A stretch of 64,000 nt of DNA from assembly GCF_010389155.1 (NCBI RefSeq), contig NC_057768.1, positions 5,206,501 through 5,270,500 of the forward strand, in the 5' to 3' direction. Shown in pieces: positions 1 to 11,308 of the stretch. Under the pieces are notes generated by a model. That model searched no databases. It was not told where the DNA came from and was given only the letters and a program-made list of their open reading frames with translations. The translations under genes and the position numbers were made by a program. Every line of letters starts with the position of its first letter. Position 1 is the first letter of the stretch. Source of the DNA: Erigeron canadensis (Eukaryota; Streptophyta; Magnoliopsida; Asterales; Asteraceae).

Positions 1-373
1 TGTTTTAGCGTACAGACTCCGTACTCGGATTTAAAAATTCATCGAAAGTATATCGAATGACATCTCTAATGAAAGAGCATAAAATTTTAAGAACACCCAT
101 ACCATTTTTATAATTTATCGATATACGGTTTTTGATATAAAAGATTTTGAATGAATTAGAGGAATAAAATAATTTACAGAGGAGAGAGTAAAAATGAGTG
201 GTAGAGATTTGAGGAGAGAGAAAAAAAATGAGTGATTGAGATTTAAGGTTATTATAGGTATATCAGGCAAAGAAGTTTAAATTAGTAAATAAAGAAAGAA
301 GTAATTTAAGTAGTTCAAATCATCTTTTAAGATTTTAAAAAATGACAAAATACTTTATAAGATAGTATAAATA
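1..373 (-). mobile_element. Helitron-like element, 5' part, cut by the window edge
   Basis: This segment is a diverged copy of sequence at 42845-43235 (same orientation) and 41094-41465 (opposite). All share blocks such as ATTTATCGATATACGG and AATGAATTAGAGGAATAAAA. On the minus strand it would begin near TATACTATCTTATAAAGTA, like the TCTATA... starts of other Helitron-like elements here. The rest lies outside the window. No coding sequence is seen. Confidence 0.4.
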
Positions 374-898
374 GTTGCAAAGCCAATGATCAAATAATGC
401 GTGACTACTTTATTGATGGTCGAGAATACTATTAGCCCAAATACTCTAGAGTTTATTAGAACAAGATATTGAAAAAAACCTACCCTCCAAGACATACACT
501 CTCTATATATGCTAAACATGAAGAAGTTCACAGTCTCCCGATAATGATCGGTTGCATTAAGTGTATACATTGGGAGTGGAAAAATTGTCACGTTACATGG
601 CATGGTCAACAGCATATCGCAATTAGAGATGGAAAATACCTGTACCAGATGTAGAATCTGGTACCCGCACCCGATTTGACCAGGGAATCCCCGAGTTGAC
701 CGACGAGTATATATATGGGGATGTAAACCTATTCCCCGATGCAGACGAGGAAAACTGTAAATCCCCGATCCCTATATCCAAAAACACTATATATATTTAT
801 AAAAATCACTTTAAGTTCTTTTCTATATATTAGAATCATTTTTAAGTTTAGAGCTTTTGTTTAATACTTTTTATGTGTTATATTTTATTAATCATTTA

Positions 899-904
899 TT
901 TAAC

Positions 905-951
<47 letters not shown>
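899..951. repeat. (TA)n microsatellite
   Basis: A run of about 50 bp of TA dinucleotides inside the hAT-type element. Confidence 0.9.
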
Positions 952-956
<5 letters not shown>

Positions 957-1172
957 TTTATACATAAAAAAAACATGTCGAAACACCAAAATTCTCCTCT
1001 TTATTTTCTTTTACGATATATTTACGTTTATTTAAAAAAAAAAATATCCCCGATATCCGATGAGGACGAGTATGGGGATATAATTTAATTCCCCGACGGG
1101 GATGGGGGCGGGGATGAGATTACAAGTGAAAACCAGGTACGGGGATGGTGATTGAGATACCTGACAAAACCC

Positions 1173-1604
1173 TGTTGGAATAATTATGATTCGTATTAAA
1201 TAATATAATGAGATATGATAAAAGTATACCTGTTGATTCAGAGGAACCTGTAAAATAATTAAGCATACTTGCTAGTTGTGTTGGGTTCCTAAAACAAGAT
1301 GATTTATTAAAGATGAGATGTAATTCAGGATAGAAAAAACACACACAAGAAGGGTGGAAGATTAGGGTTATAAATGTTGTACATGGCTTTCTATTTATAG
1401 AGAGAACATTTACAACTTTAGCCCGTGGTGTTTAGTATGTGCAATATAAGTCTCTGTAGTTCCAATCATCTAATGGAAAGCCCTCTAATATGTCTTTAAG
1501 AGTAAATATGTCCATCGTCTAGACATAGGGATTTCAGTTATCGTCAATTATCATATCACGAATGATAAACGATCAGTGACGGTCACATTAACGTGGTTCC
1601 AACA
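1173..1604 (-). mobile_element. Solo LTR inside the hAT-type element
   Basis: The segment begins TGTTGGAATAAT and ends GTGGTTCCAACA, the TG...CA termini with short inverted repeats expected of a long terminal repeat. Flanking pentamers AACCC and TACCC match at four of five positions, so the duplication is imperfect. A TATA-like CTATAAATAG reads on the minus strand. No internal retroelement domain follows, so recombination has probably left a single LTR. The family is unknown. Confidence 0.6.
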
Positions 1605-1991
1605 TACCCACCCGATTGCCATCCCTAATCGCAATGCTCCTATAGTTATATTGAAGTCGTATTACATTGGCATGCTTGTTTATGGTATCACGGATGCTAA
1701 TAAAGATCACAATGTTCTTGATCAACCTCATCTGTTTAACGATGTCATAAATGACACTTCGTCTTTCCATTTGAGGTTAACAAAACTAAAAATGAGGGTA
1801 TATCTAGTCTGCATTAGTTAAATCATTATTAAAAATAACCTATTGATGCAAAACGCATTTTAGATTTCGGATGCCTCCAATAGTTGGGGGATTTTAAAAG
1901 TTCCACACAGAGCTTGGACCTTCAAAAAATAAGAAAATAACATGCATCATATTGTATAACATAATTAAGAAATTGCATGTCTTAATATCGA

Positions 1992-2187
1992 GAACTTTGA
2001 TGAATATGAAAGTCCTTCATCTCGTCCGACTGAGTAATCAACTCAAATGAATCTTAAAAATACATGAGAATTATGCAACAGGAACTATGATGAATATGAA
2101 AGTCCTACATCTCGTCCGACTAAGCAACGGATTTTTGCGCAATCAACTCAAATGAATCTCGAAAATATATGAGAATTATGCAACAGG
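1992..2187. repeat. Tandem duplication, two units of about 90-106 bp
   Basis: Unit 1 (1992-2081) and unit 2 (2082-2187) share TGATGAATATGAAAGTCCT, CATCTCGTCCGACT and GAGAATTATGCAACAGG. Unit 2 carries a 15-bp insertion. No coding sense is seen. Confidence 0.85.
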
Positions 2188-2574
2188 ATCACATAATGTT
2201 AATGTTTGAAAGATAAATGCTTAAAATTAAAGATTACTCGTATTATAAATTGATTCAAATTTTTTGAAAAATAAGTGATTGTAAGTTTGTCACGGATTAA
2301 AAGAGTAATGAATGAATACTTTTATACCCCTATATATCGTAAGTTATCAATTCCATGTCACAAATATAAATAAAATTTACTGGTTGGTAAGTCCGTCAAA
2401 TTGAAATTCAAAAATCAAAATCATCACACGAACTCTTCTCGTATAACTCAATCCTTACCGTCCACGTGTCCACTCTTAACCAATCTCACTCCTCCATTAC
2501 ACATTCCCCTGCCACAATCAGTTGCGGTCAGCTTCAGCCTGCCCGTCCTACACCTCGGTCAGCCTTTCCTACTC

Positions 2575-2580
2575 TATAAA
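2575..2580 (+). promoter_or_regulatory. Probable TATA box of the GTE gene
   Basis: TATAAA lies 194 bp upstream of the GTE start codon, followed by a C/A-rich leader without an intervening gene. The position fits a 5' UTR of about 165 bp. There is no direct evidence of the transcription start. Confidence 0.5.
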
Positions 2581-2773
2581 ATTGACACGATAGCATTTCC
2601 ATTTTCTCACACCAAAAATCAAAACCCCCAATTTTCCGATCACTTTTTTCCGGCAACAAAAACACCCATTTCATGTCTTCCCTCCATTTCTTTGCCGGAG
2701 ACTAGTTGCCGGAACTCTTAAACCCCTAATTTCAAAAACCCAAATTTCAGCAAAAACCCTAAAAATAATTTTA

Positions 2774-4289
2774 ATGGCATCAGCAATATTATACAATAGT
2801 AGTAAAAGTTACCAAAACCCTAATTTCACACCCAATTTTACCCACAGTAACTTTAATTTCACCACTTTTCAAAACCCTAATTTCACCCATTTCAACCACA
2901 TTTCTCGCCCACCCCACCATTTCCCGCCGCCGGAAAAACCAACAACCCACATTTTCCAACAACCCCACCACCCGCCGCCGCCGGAAAAACCCATTTTCCG
3001 ACGAGGCACCAAGTCTGACGGCCGTTGTTACATTACTTTCCGTCTTGCCTCTTTCTCTAAAAGAGAACTCAAAGATTTAAAAAAACGGTTAGTCTCCGAT
3101 CTTCACCGGGTCCGGATCCTCCGTCAGCGGGTCGAGCAGGACTTGACGGTTCCTAAACGTCCGTTACCGTTACCGTTACCGTTACCGAAAGAAACAACAA
3201 AGAAACAGAAAGTTACTGTGAAGAAGAATGTGGGGAAAAAGAGCGGTAAAAAGGGTAAAAAATATAATGATGACGTGGCGATGAAAAACTGTAAGCAGAT
3301 ATTGGGGAAATTAATGAAGTCAAAAAATGGGTGGGTTTTTAATAAACCAGTAGATACAGTTGGAATGAAATTATTTGATTATAATCAGATTATAAAAAAC
3401 CCAATGGATCTTGGTACGATCAAGAAAAAGATCGAAAAGAACGAATACAACAACGATTCTTTCGAGTTTGCGAATGACGTCAGATTGACTTTCAACAATG
3501 CAATGTTGTATAATGGAAAAGGGTCTGAAGTTTATGTAATGGCAGAGAGGTTATTGTTGTTATTTGAAGGATTATTTAGTGGTGAAAATGTGAAGAAAAA
3601 GTCAAATGAGAAAGTCAATGTGAAAGTCGAAAAGGCGGTTGAGGTCGTTAGAAATGTGGGTGAGAAAATGAATAAGAAGAAGAGGGAGATGACGTGTGAG
3701 GAGAAGGAGAAATTGGCGGAGAGTTTGTTGAGTATGGATTTGGAGAATGATGGGATGGATGAGTTGGTGAAGATTTTGAAAGGTAAGGCTTTGGGTTTGA
3801 AACGGTTTGGGAACGAGATTGAGCTCGATATCGGGGTCATTGATGACGATACGTTGTGGAAATTGCGTAGTTTTGTTGATGCTAAGAAGAAGATTCTGCA
3901 GGCTGATGATGTAAGTATTTGCATTTTGTTGTGTGTATATATATATATGTGTGATATATGTGTTTTGATTGTTTGATTGATGTATTATTGTTATTAGTGT
4001 GTAGTTAGTGAACCAAATGAGGTGATGGAAGAGGATGTTGATATAGGGGAGGAAATACAATTGACCAATTATAAAAGTGTGGAGATAGAGAAAGATAGTA
4101 GCAGTTCAAGTTCTTCTGAGAGTGATTCTTCATCAAGTGGTATATATATGTACATATATATGCATATATATTATGCTACTAGTCTTTTTGTTATTCATGA
4201 ATTGATTGTTGCTTGCAGGGTCTAGTTCGGATTGTTCTTCAGGGAGTGGTGGCGAGGAACAGGAGGCGAATTCGACACAGAACAATTAA
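2774..4289 (+). CDS. GTE-type bromodomain/NET (BET family) protein
   Basis: Plant global transcription factor group E protein; the family binds acetylated histone tails in the nucleus and recruits transcription factors. Exons as read: 2774-3910, 3998-4139, 4219-4289, all introns GT-AG, giving 449 aa. The bromodomain spans about residues 170-268 with the acetyl-lysine asparagine in LYNGK (N247). The NET domain spans about 304-373 (REMTCEEKEKLAESL onward). The N-terminus is rich in N, F, T and P with a repeated NPNFT motif, then a KSDGRCYITF block and an LPLPLPLP run made by a ccgtta DNA repeat. The C-terminus is an acidic Ser-rich tail (SSSSSSESDSSSSG). Single bromodomain followed by NET is the usual plant GTE order. 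Closest remembered relatives are GTE2/GTE7, but the paralogue is not fixed. A TATA box lies 194 bp upstream. Confidence 0.9.
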
Positions 4290-6039
4290 GGGTGTGAAGG
4301 AAGAAGAGACTTTTTTGGGGGTTTTTGCAGTTGTAGCAAGCACATTTGTAAAGGAATTAACAACAATGACTGTTGATGAAACAAGATTTTAGGTTTAATG
4401 TTAGAACTTACGACATTCTGATCAGTAAGGTAAGGTAGTTTGGTAGTTTGACAACAAGGAAGTTAAGGTTAAAAAAGGTAGGCGATTCGGACAGAGTTAG
4501 AAGAATGTAATCAAATGCAGTTTAGCAGTGATGTATATAGTGAAAGTGAAAGCCTGCTGGTTTTGCTTATGAAAGATTTGTGTTAAGCGATCATGAGTAT
4601 CATACATAAGGCTGTAAATTGAATTCTACCTGGTTAACTTAAACTAGCAAGAGCATACAATCATATAGTAACATCAAGTGTCCAATATACAAGAATGGCA
4701 ACGTCCGTTCTAGTAATACGAAGAGCATGAATGTAAGAGCAATTGTGTTATCAAGCCTCCCAAGTCTAGGTGTATCCTTTTTCTAGAATCTATACTTGAT
4801 ATCAGGATTATATGCAGTTACAGAACCCTATTGGCAAGCACGACGGGCAAATTATTGGTCGACAAAGAGATAACATGTTGATCACTTAATATTCCGAAGC
4901 ACCCCTTTTCCATTCATAGAGAGATCCAGTCGTCAAAATCAATAAAACGGCCATCCTATGCAAATGAAAACTATAATTTGTTTGATCTCAGCATAAATTA
5001 TCAAGTTCCTAATACATGAATCTCATATGGATATATTTTTGTTCAACCTATACGTTGTACAAACAGAAATCAAATCAAATGATCTGATACAGAATAGAAT
5101 TGAACGGATAACCTTCAGTATGCCTCCAAATGATCTGATACAGAATCAAATGATCTGATACACAGAATTGATCTGGTCTAACATATGCCTCCAATTGATA
5201 ATTTTACTTTTGAGTTTTGACCTGTTCAAAACCATACAACCACCACTCCCCAACCGTTACCCAATCCCAACAAAGGAAGAAACAATCATACAGGAATACA
5301 AGATCACAGAGATCCATGGTAATTTGGTAAAGTTAACACAGATGAATCAATATGCAGTAGATAAACTCAAGCAAAAGGGAATATCAATAAATTAGATTTG
5401 CCGCAAAAGAATGTAATCTTACCATACTTTTCTGTAATGAGGCTCTGCTGAAATATGAATTTTTACCATGTTGATGAATCCACCTCTTTTTAAACAAGAG
5501 ATCATTGTTTTTATATCTTCTTCACTGGATCTCATTGTTAGCCAACCCCTACATCATATCATATGTTTGTGTGAAAAAGAGAGAAATTATGTTACATAAA
5601 TATAATTGAATATTGGACAAAAGAAAGAGGAGAGTGGGAACAGGAAAACATACTGGAAGAGGAAAGATGCTTTATGTATGGTCCATAAAGTTAGAACAAG
5701 ATAATCTTTTTTTCTCTCCACTTAAACTTGGGCCAGATGCTAATATCCAAACCAGATGAGCAAACAAATTATGAACCAACTGAGTATTAGTTTTACCATG
5801 TTACCTACCAGTCTACCACAGCAAACCATTTTTTACTGCAACCATATACACAACTGCCTCAGCCTGCCTCTACCTTCTTCTTCATTTTTTAAAATATTTT
5901 TTTACTTTTTTTATTGTAAGTTATCTTATCATGTACCAATAATAGATATAGATATAAGTTATTGCATTTTAAGACAAGCACATGTAAAATTAACAAACCA
6001 GATGTAAAAAAACATCTACTTAACTATTAGATTGAACAT

Positions 6040-6147
6040 AGAGATTAGCTTTTGATTGTGTCGATACTAGTATGCCAACCAGAATTCGAACATGAGACCA
6101 CTTGTAAGAAGTCCAGTATGTTAACCACTAGGCCACTTTGGACGTAG
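6040..6147 (-). mobile_element. tRNA-derived SINE-like fragment
   Basis: On the minus strand GTGGCCTAGTGGTTAAC resembles a tRNA A box and ATGTTCGAATTC resembles a B box, followed further on by a T-rich stretch. The flanks do not pair into an acceptor stem, so it is not a tRNA gene. Element ends are uncertain. Confidence 0.4.
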
Positions 6148-6644
6148 TTGTTTTTAATGAATATAGATGATAGATTATAGACTATGATAATATTCAAAGT
6201 AATTAACTTTCATTACTTGTTGAAATAGTGGACTATAAGTCTGCATTGACAAACTATTCATGTCTAAAATATAAAGATATAAATCAAAGACACAAAAGTA
6301 TCTTAATTATGCTGTAATAAATTAATTTCTATTAGAGTTTGAGGAACTAAACATGCAAATCTGAATAAAGTTTCGCTTATTACCTATAGTTAGTTTTATC
6401 CATCCTCCAAAATGCAAGAAATTTATCCAAAAACCTGTTACAGAACAAGTTAGAAGACAACATCCTATTAGCTTCCATTTCACTAAGTACAAAAATACCT
6501 CAATGTAATCATAGAGCAGATATATGATATTCCTTGACAACTACATCAAAAATTGACATGTTCACCTTCTTTTGTTTGTATTTCTAGAAACGATATCCCA
6601 ATTAACCGAGAAAGACATAGAATCGGTTAAAATGACGCTGTCTA

Positions 6645-6652
6645 GAATATTC
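6645..6652. promoter_or_regulatory. P1BS-type motif upstream of the STR2-like gene
   Basis: GAATATTC fits the palindromic PHR-binding consensus GNATATNC, 356 bp before the start codon. P1BS sites are known in phosphate- and mycorrhiza-responsive promoters. One chance match in an AT-rich promoter is not unlikely. Confidence 0.35.
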
Positions 6653-6836
6653 TTTCAGCCTACAGATTTTGTCAAATAATGTTAGTTTTAATACCAATAA
6701 TGCACTGTCACAGCAGTTTAGGATACTACGGGTAATTGGCTATAGTAATTTTTAAGAAAGTAACAAAAATAGACGATGAAGGAAACAAGAGAATCATTTT
6801 CATCACAATCAATGGATCCAATATTTTAGATAGAAA

Positions 6837-6850
6837 CGGAGAGAACAAAG
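6837..6850 (-). promoter_or_regulatory. AW-box-type motif upstream of the STR2-like gene
   Basis: CGGAGAGAACAAAG fits CG(N)7CNANG, the reverse complement of the WRI-binding AW box, 158 bp before the start codon. WRI5-type factors are known to drive STR and related symbiotic lipid genes. Five fixed bases make about one chance match per 500 bp of promoter expected, so it is only a candidate. Confidence 0.3.
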
Positions 6851-7008
6851 CAACCTTGGTAGTCTCCTATGTATTCTATTCAAAAAACCAACTGTGAAAA
6901 AGGTCTTTTTAATTCCTTCTTCAACTTCATCCTCACAAAACTGTCTAAAAGAGATTTGTATCAAAATTTTGAAGAAATTGTATTGCGGTTAAAGCTGAAT
7001 CTGTCATA

Positions 7009-10000
7009 ATGGGTCATAGTAATAAGGCCACCCGCCCTGACATGGTGATTGACATAGGAAAGCCCATGAATTTTATGGGTGGGTTAGAGTTTACGGATCT
7101 AACGTATACAGTGATGAAAAAGAAGAAAAATGATGAAGGAAAATGGGTTAAACACGAAGCGGATTTGTTGAGCAGGATTACAGGTTATGCACCAAAAGGG
7201 AGTATCACTGCAGTTATGGGTCCTAGTGGTGCTGGAAAATCTACTCTCTTGGATGGGCTAGCAGGACGGATCGCTAGTGGCAGCCTCAAAGGGAAGGTGT
7301 CCTTGGATGGGACTGAGATGAGCCCAAGTTTGATCAAGAGAACTTCAGCTTACATTATGCAGGATGATAGACTCTTCCCGATGTTAACAGTTTATGAAAC
7401 TTTGATGTTTGCTGCTGATTTTCGATTAGGGTCTATCCCAAGGGCTGATAAGAGGCAACGAGTAGAGACAATGATTGAGCAACTCGGGTTATCTGTAAGA
7501 TTCTAAGCATATACTTTTCAAAACTTCCTTTCAAGATTATACATTTATACTTACTATATCCTGTCCATATTTTCAACTTCAGTGGTGTCAAAATATGTTT
7601 TCAATGCATGATTCCTTCTAAATCACCTTTTAAAGAAAATAAGATTATTATTGAAGTAATTTAATTCTGAAACCATATCTGACATGATAATTTTTTATTT
7701 ATACGACAAAAACTTCTGCACAAAAAGAGTTATTGGTTAATACAAGCGATACCACCCGTACCAACCAAAAAGTTGCCCATTTAGCTTGTTACGACTCGCC
7801 TAACCACCCATTTTGACACCACTACTTTTATTAGAGACAAATGGAGACTTAAGGCTCAGTTGTTTTGACTGTAGACAGCGAGGAATACGTTTATTGGTGA
7901 TGAAGGGACTCGAGGTGTTTCAGGAGGGGAACGTCGTAGAGTATCAATAGGTGTAGATATCATCCATGGACCATCACTGCTTTTTCTAGATGAACCCACT
8001 TCAGGTTTGGACTCCACTAGTGCTCAGAGCGTGATCGAAAAGGTTCACGATATTGCCCGAACAGGAAGCACTGTGGTTCTCACCATCCACCAACCATCCC
8101 ACCGAATCCAACTTCTACTTGACCACCTCATTATATTGGCCCGTGGTCAGCTCATGTACCAAGGATCCCCGAAAGATGTCGGGCTGCATCTGACCCGTAT
8201 GGGTCGGAAGCTTCCTAAAGGGGAGAACCCGATTGAGTTTCTAATCGATGTGATACAACAGTATGATCAATCCGAATATGGAGTAGATGCATTGGCTGAA
8301 TTTGTTCTTACTGGTATGAAGCCCCCACAACTTTCGGAAAGCGAGATGTCGTTTTCAACCATCCTTCCTTCTCCAACCCCACCTCCTCGCCGGGACAAAC
8401 AGGGCCATGATCAAAGTACCTCAGGGAAACGGCTTCACTTGCAAACTGCAGGCCGGGCAGATCAAGAAAAGGACTTTGATCATAGTGTGAGAAGCCCATG
8501 GAATAATTCAAAGTCATGGAGTCAGAGTGGAATTCTGCAGTCCGTTAAACTCACTGCTACTAGTAAAAGAACCCCGCATTCTACAAGGTAAACTACCATG
8601 GCAATGAATCAATAGGTTAAAGGGTAAATTGCATTACTGCCTTTGGTCTGATTTACATTCTGCGTAGTAATATTTGGTTTGGGATAATGATAAATCCTCC
8701 CTTAGAATCCTGCTCAAAATCCTCTTAACAATGCCATCATGACACTTGATAAAATCAAAGAACAAGATTAGGAGAAGGAATTAGTGGATTACACTTGGTA
8801 TATAATTATGGCATTAGTAGGATTATTAAGAGGATATGTTAAGGAGATTTATTAGTTTCCATTTGTTATTACTTGCAGAAAATAACTGACTTTAAAAATG
8901 ATGATGTGAAATTCGATGTGTGTGTAACTGTTAAAATCTGACAGAAGTTAGTAGATTTTATATGTAACTTTCCCTATAACTTGAGTCAATTAATCCTTAC
9001 AACTTCTGGGCCTTGACTCTATGTTTCTTTTTCTTACAGTGCATCCCCTGGATACTACACATATTCGAGCGATATTATAGTAGGAACCCCGACTCCACAC
9101 AGTAGTGATTACACGGTCAATGAAGATGACTATCTCACCCCCAACAATGCACCAAATGCTGCGAAATACAACCATTTGGGTCCTAAATTTGCAAACTCTT
9201 TCATAGGAGAAACATGGGTTCTGATGCGTAGAAACTTTATAAATATCAGAAGAACCCCTGAGTTGTTTATGTCACGACTTGTGGTGTTGACCATCATGGG
9301 GTTCATGATGGCCACCTTGTTTCTTAAACCTGATAAGACCATGCAAGGCATAACTAACCGACTCAGCTTTTTCATCTTCACAGTTTGTCTATTCTTCTTC
9401 TCTTCCAATGATGCGGTTCCTGCTTTCATTCAAGAACGATTCATATTTGTACGAGAAACATCTCATAACGCGTATCGAGCCTCTTCTTACACCATTTCTG
9501 GTCTAATTACCTATTTACCCTTTCTCTTACTCCAGGCTGCAGTGTATGCCGGTATCACTTGGTTTGCCCTAACGCTAGAAGGCCCTTTCATTTATTTTTT
9601 GATCATGCTCTATGTTTCACTACTCACTACAAATTCGTTTGTTGTGTTTGTGAGTTCAGTTGTTCCCAACTACATTCTCGGGTATGCTGCTGTTATTGCT
9701 TTTACCGCTCTATTTTTCTTGTTTTGTGGGTATTTTTTGAACAGCCATGATATTCCGCCTTACTGGAGCTGGATGAATAAGGTTTCAACCATGACGTACC
9801 CCTACGAAGGGCTTTTGATAAATGAGTACCAGAGGACTGAAATTTTTGGTCAGACTCTTATAGGGACAAATGTGACTGGAATTGACATTCTACAATCACT
9901 GCATATTTATCGTGAAAAAAATCCAAAATGGACCAAGATTTACATAATGTTGGGATGGGCGGTACTATATAGGATCTTGTTTTATATCGTTCTTCGTTTT

Positions 10001-10024
10001 GCCTCCAAGAACCAGAGAACATAA
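7009..10024 (+). CDS. STR2: ABCG half-transporter, STR2-like
   Basis: Half-size ABCG transporter (nucleotide-binding domain first, then membrane domain). Exons 7009-7494, 7875-8587, 9040-10024 with GT-AG introns give 727 aa. Walker A GPSGAGKST at 71-79, Q-loop Gln at 118, signature VSGGE at 177-181, Walker B LLFLDE at 197-202, D-loop SGLD, H-loop His 234. A long polar linker (about 300-460, with PSPTPPP and PHSSDYTVNEDDYLTP) precedes six hydrophobic segments in the last 250 residues. The opening (VIDIGKPMNFMGGLEF), the linker and FIQERFIFVRETSHNAYRAS recall STR2. STR2 pairs with STR in the periarbuscular membrane and is needed for arbuscule development, probably exporting lipid to the fungus. 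It looks intact. If not STR2 it is a close ABCG relative; a tree with STR, STR2 and other ABCGs would decide. It converges on the OOP-like gene, 1.3 kb away. Confidence 0.75.
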
Positions 10025-11308
10025 GTCTTAAACGAAATGGTGATTCTCCGTTAGATGTTTTAGTGATAATAAGAATTGTTCAGAAACAGGGAAATTTTAG
10101 CTTGGATGAACTCTATATTGTTGTAGATTATATTTATTGATCTTGTATATGCAAGATATGTATGAATTATGAAGTTCATAATAGTGAGTAGCTTAGATTT
10201 AAATGGAATTACAGAAGCATATGCAAACTACATGTGTAACGAAGTTTACGCCTGGATCATCAAGAAAATTTTATAACGTAGATCTTGGTATATATAATGA
10301 GAATGAAATTAGAAAAAATGGAACAATTCATGAAAAACCCGTTCAATTTGAATAGTGATGTGTAAACACCAGTAAACCTAAAATTCTAAGCAAACACATA
10401 TAAAGCATGATCATGAATTATAACAGAAGTTTATGTTCAAAATTTAGGGGTCTGAAACGCAAAAAAGTAAATCCAATGTAACCTAAATTTCATATTTGAG
10501 CTGGTCTGCCTAATTGAACGTAAGTAGAATTAAAGAGCAAATAATAAAATATTAAAATCACGCAATCATATCAAAGACATAAATGTCAAAATAACAATCG
10601 ATCGATCATACCTTTTGGAGGCCATGTCACTAAGGGAAACAAGAAAAGGCAGAGGAGGTAGGCCACTGAGATTTCCAATGATGAGGCTAGATGTTCCAAC
10701 TGCATATGGTAGTCGTTTGTCACAGAGACGACTCATGTCAAGAGTTGTAATTTTTGTGTATACGTACTCTTAACTTCAGTTCTAAGAGCATCAAATCTTA
10801 TAAATTTAATACCTGAAACCAAACTGAAAATCCCCAAGACCACGAAGTGTGGTTCTAGTCGATTCTCATCATCTCCATTTCTATAATGTTTGAAGTCTTT
10901 ACATAATGTGGTCCATAGTTTTTGTTTGTCTCCAAATATTACTGCATAAATTATTTTTGCAACTGATCCATGAGGTCCTTTTACAATTATAGTTTCTGTT
11001 TATCAAACTTGAATACATTCCCTTCTAAAGAATTTTAAGTCAGTCTTAAGCTACAGCATGGGCTTGTTTTTTTTTTTTTTTTTTCCGCTGACGGAGATAG
11101 TACCATTTCTATAGATGACTAATATCCCATGACTCCATGAGGTCTTTGACAAAAATATAGTTAGCTACAGATTCAGCAACTTGAACCTCGAGACTTTCCA
11201 GAGCATATGAAGAAAGTTCAAATCTTACAGAAAAAACAATATATTGTTCTGACTTCAGATCTATTTGCTCCAGTATTCCTACTGAAAGCAGAGTTCAGTA
11301 ATTAATGT
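10025..11308. other. Convergent intergenic region between the STR2-like and OOP-like genes
   Basis: This holds the 3' ends of both genes. A 56-codon minus-strand frame (10736-10566) encodes a moderately hydrophobic peptide (PYAVGTSSLIIGNLSG) and has a possible splice donor AGGTATGA. I do not recognise it, and it may be a chance frame or an exon remnant. Confidence 0.5.

Larger units (their letters stand above)
624..1627. mobile_element. Non-autonomous hAT-type element, 1.0 kb
   Basis: The ends are inverted: TAGAGATGGAAAATACC on the left, and TAGGGATGGCAATCGGG when the right end is read on the minus strand. They are flanked by a perfect 8-bp direct repeat, ATCGCAAT, at 616-623 and 1628-1635. 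Subterminal sequence is full of short repeats (CCCCGA, GGGGAT). An 8-bp duplication and such ends are typical of hAT elements. No transposase is inside. It splits a Harbinger relic and contains a solo LTR (1173-1604). Confidence 0.75.
469..1821 (+). pseudogene. PIF/Harbinger-type transposase fragment, split by a hAT insertion
   Basis: Two pieces of one transposase lie either side of a 1 kb insert. The left piece (about 475-615) encodes IMIGCIKCIHWEWKNC, close to the block around the first catalytic acidic residue of plant Harbinger (HARBI1-like) nucleases. The right piece (about 1636-1800) encodes DHNVLDQPHLFNDV, matching a conserved block further downstream in the same family. Stops and frame breaks surround both pieces, the N- and C-terminal parts are missing, and the DNA-binding partner ORF of such elements is absent. 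It is a dead relic. The assignment rests on motif memory; a protein search of both pieces would settle it. Confidence 0.6.
4290..7008. other. Intergenic: GTE 3' region and STR2-like upstream region
   Basis: After the GTE stop comes AT-rich 3' sequence without recognisable coding sense. Around 5090-5165 the phrase AATGATCTGATACAGAAT recurs in short tandem form. A 75-codon open frame at 5168-5395 has a hydrophobic start but no family I recognise and no splice context. A tRNA-derived SINE-like block lies at 6040-6147, and mycorrhiza-type promoter motif candidates lie at 6645 and 6837. Confidence 0.6.

Noticed and set aside
3532..4060. Minus-strand open frames of 130 and 152 codons across the GTE gene
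   Set aside because: They are antisense shadows of the GTE exons, with low-complexity composition and no family motifs.
6075..6145. Possible tRNA gene on the minus strand
   Set aside because: A- and B-box-like words are present, but the ends do not pair as an acceptor stem and no anticodon arm forms; a SINE remnant explains it better.
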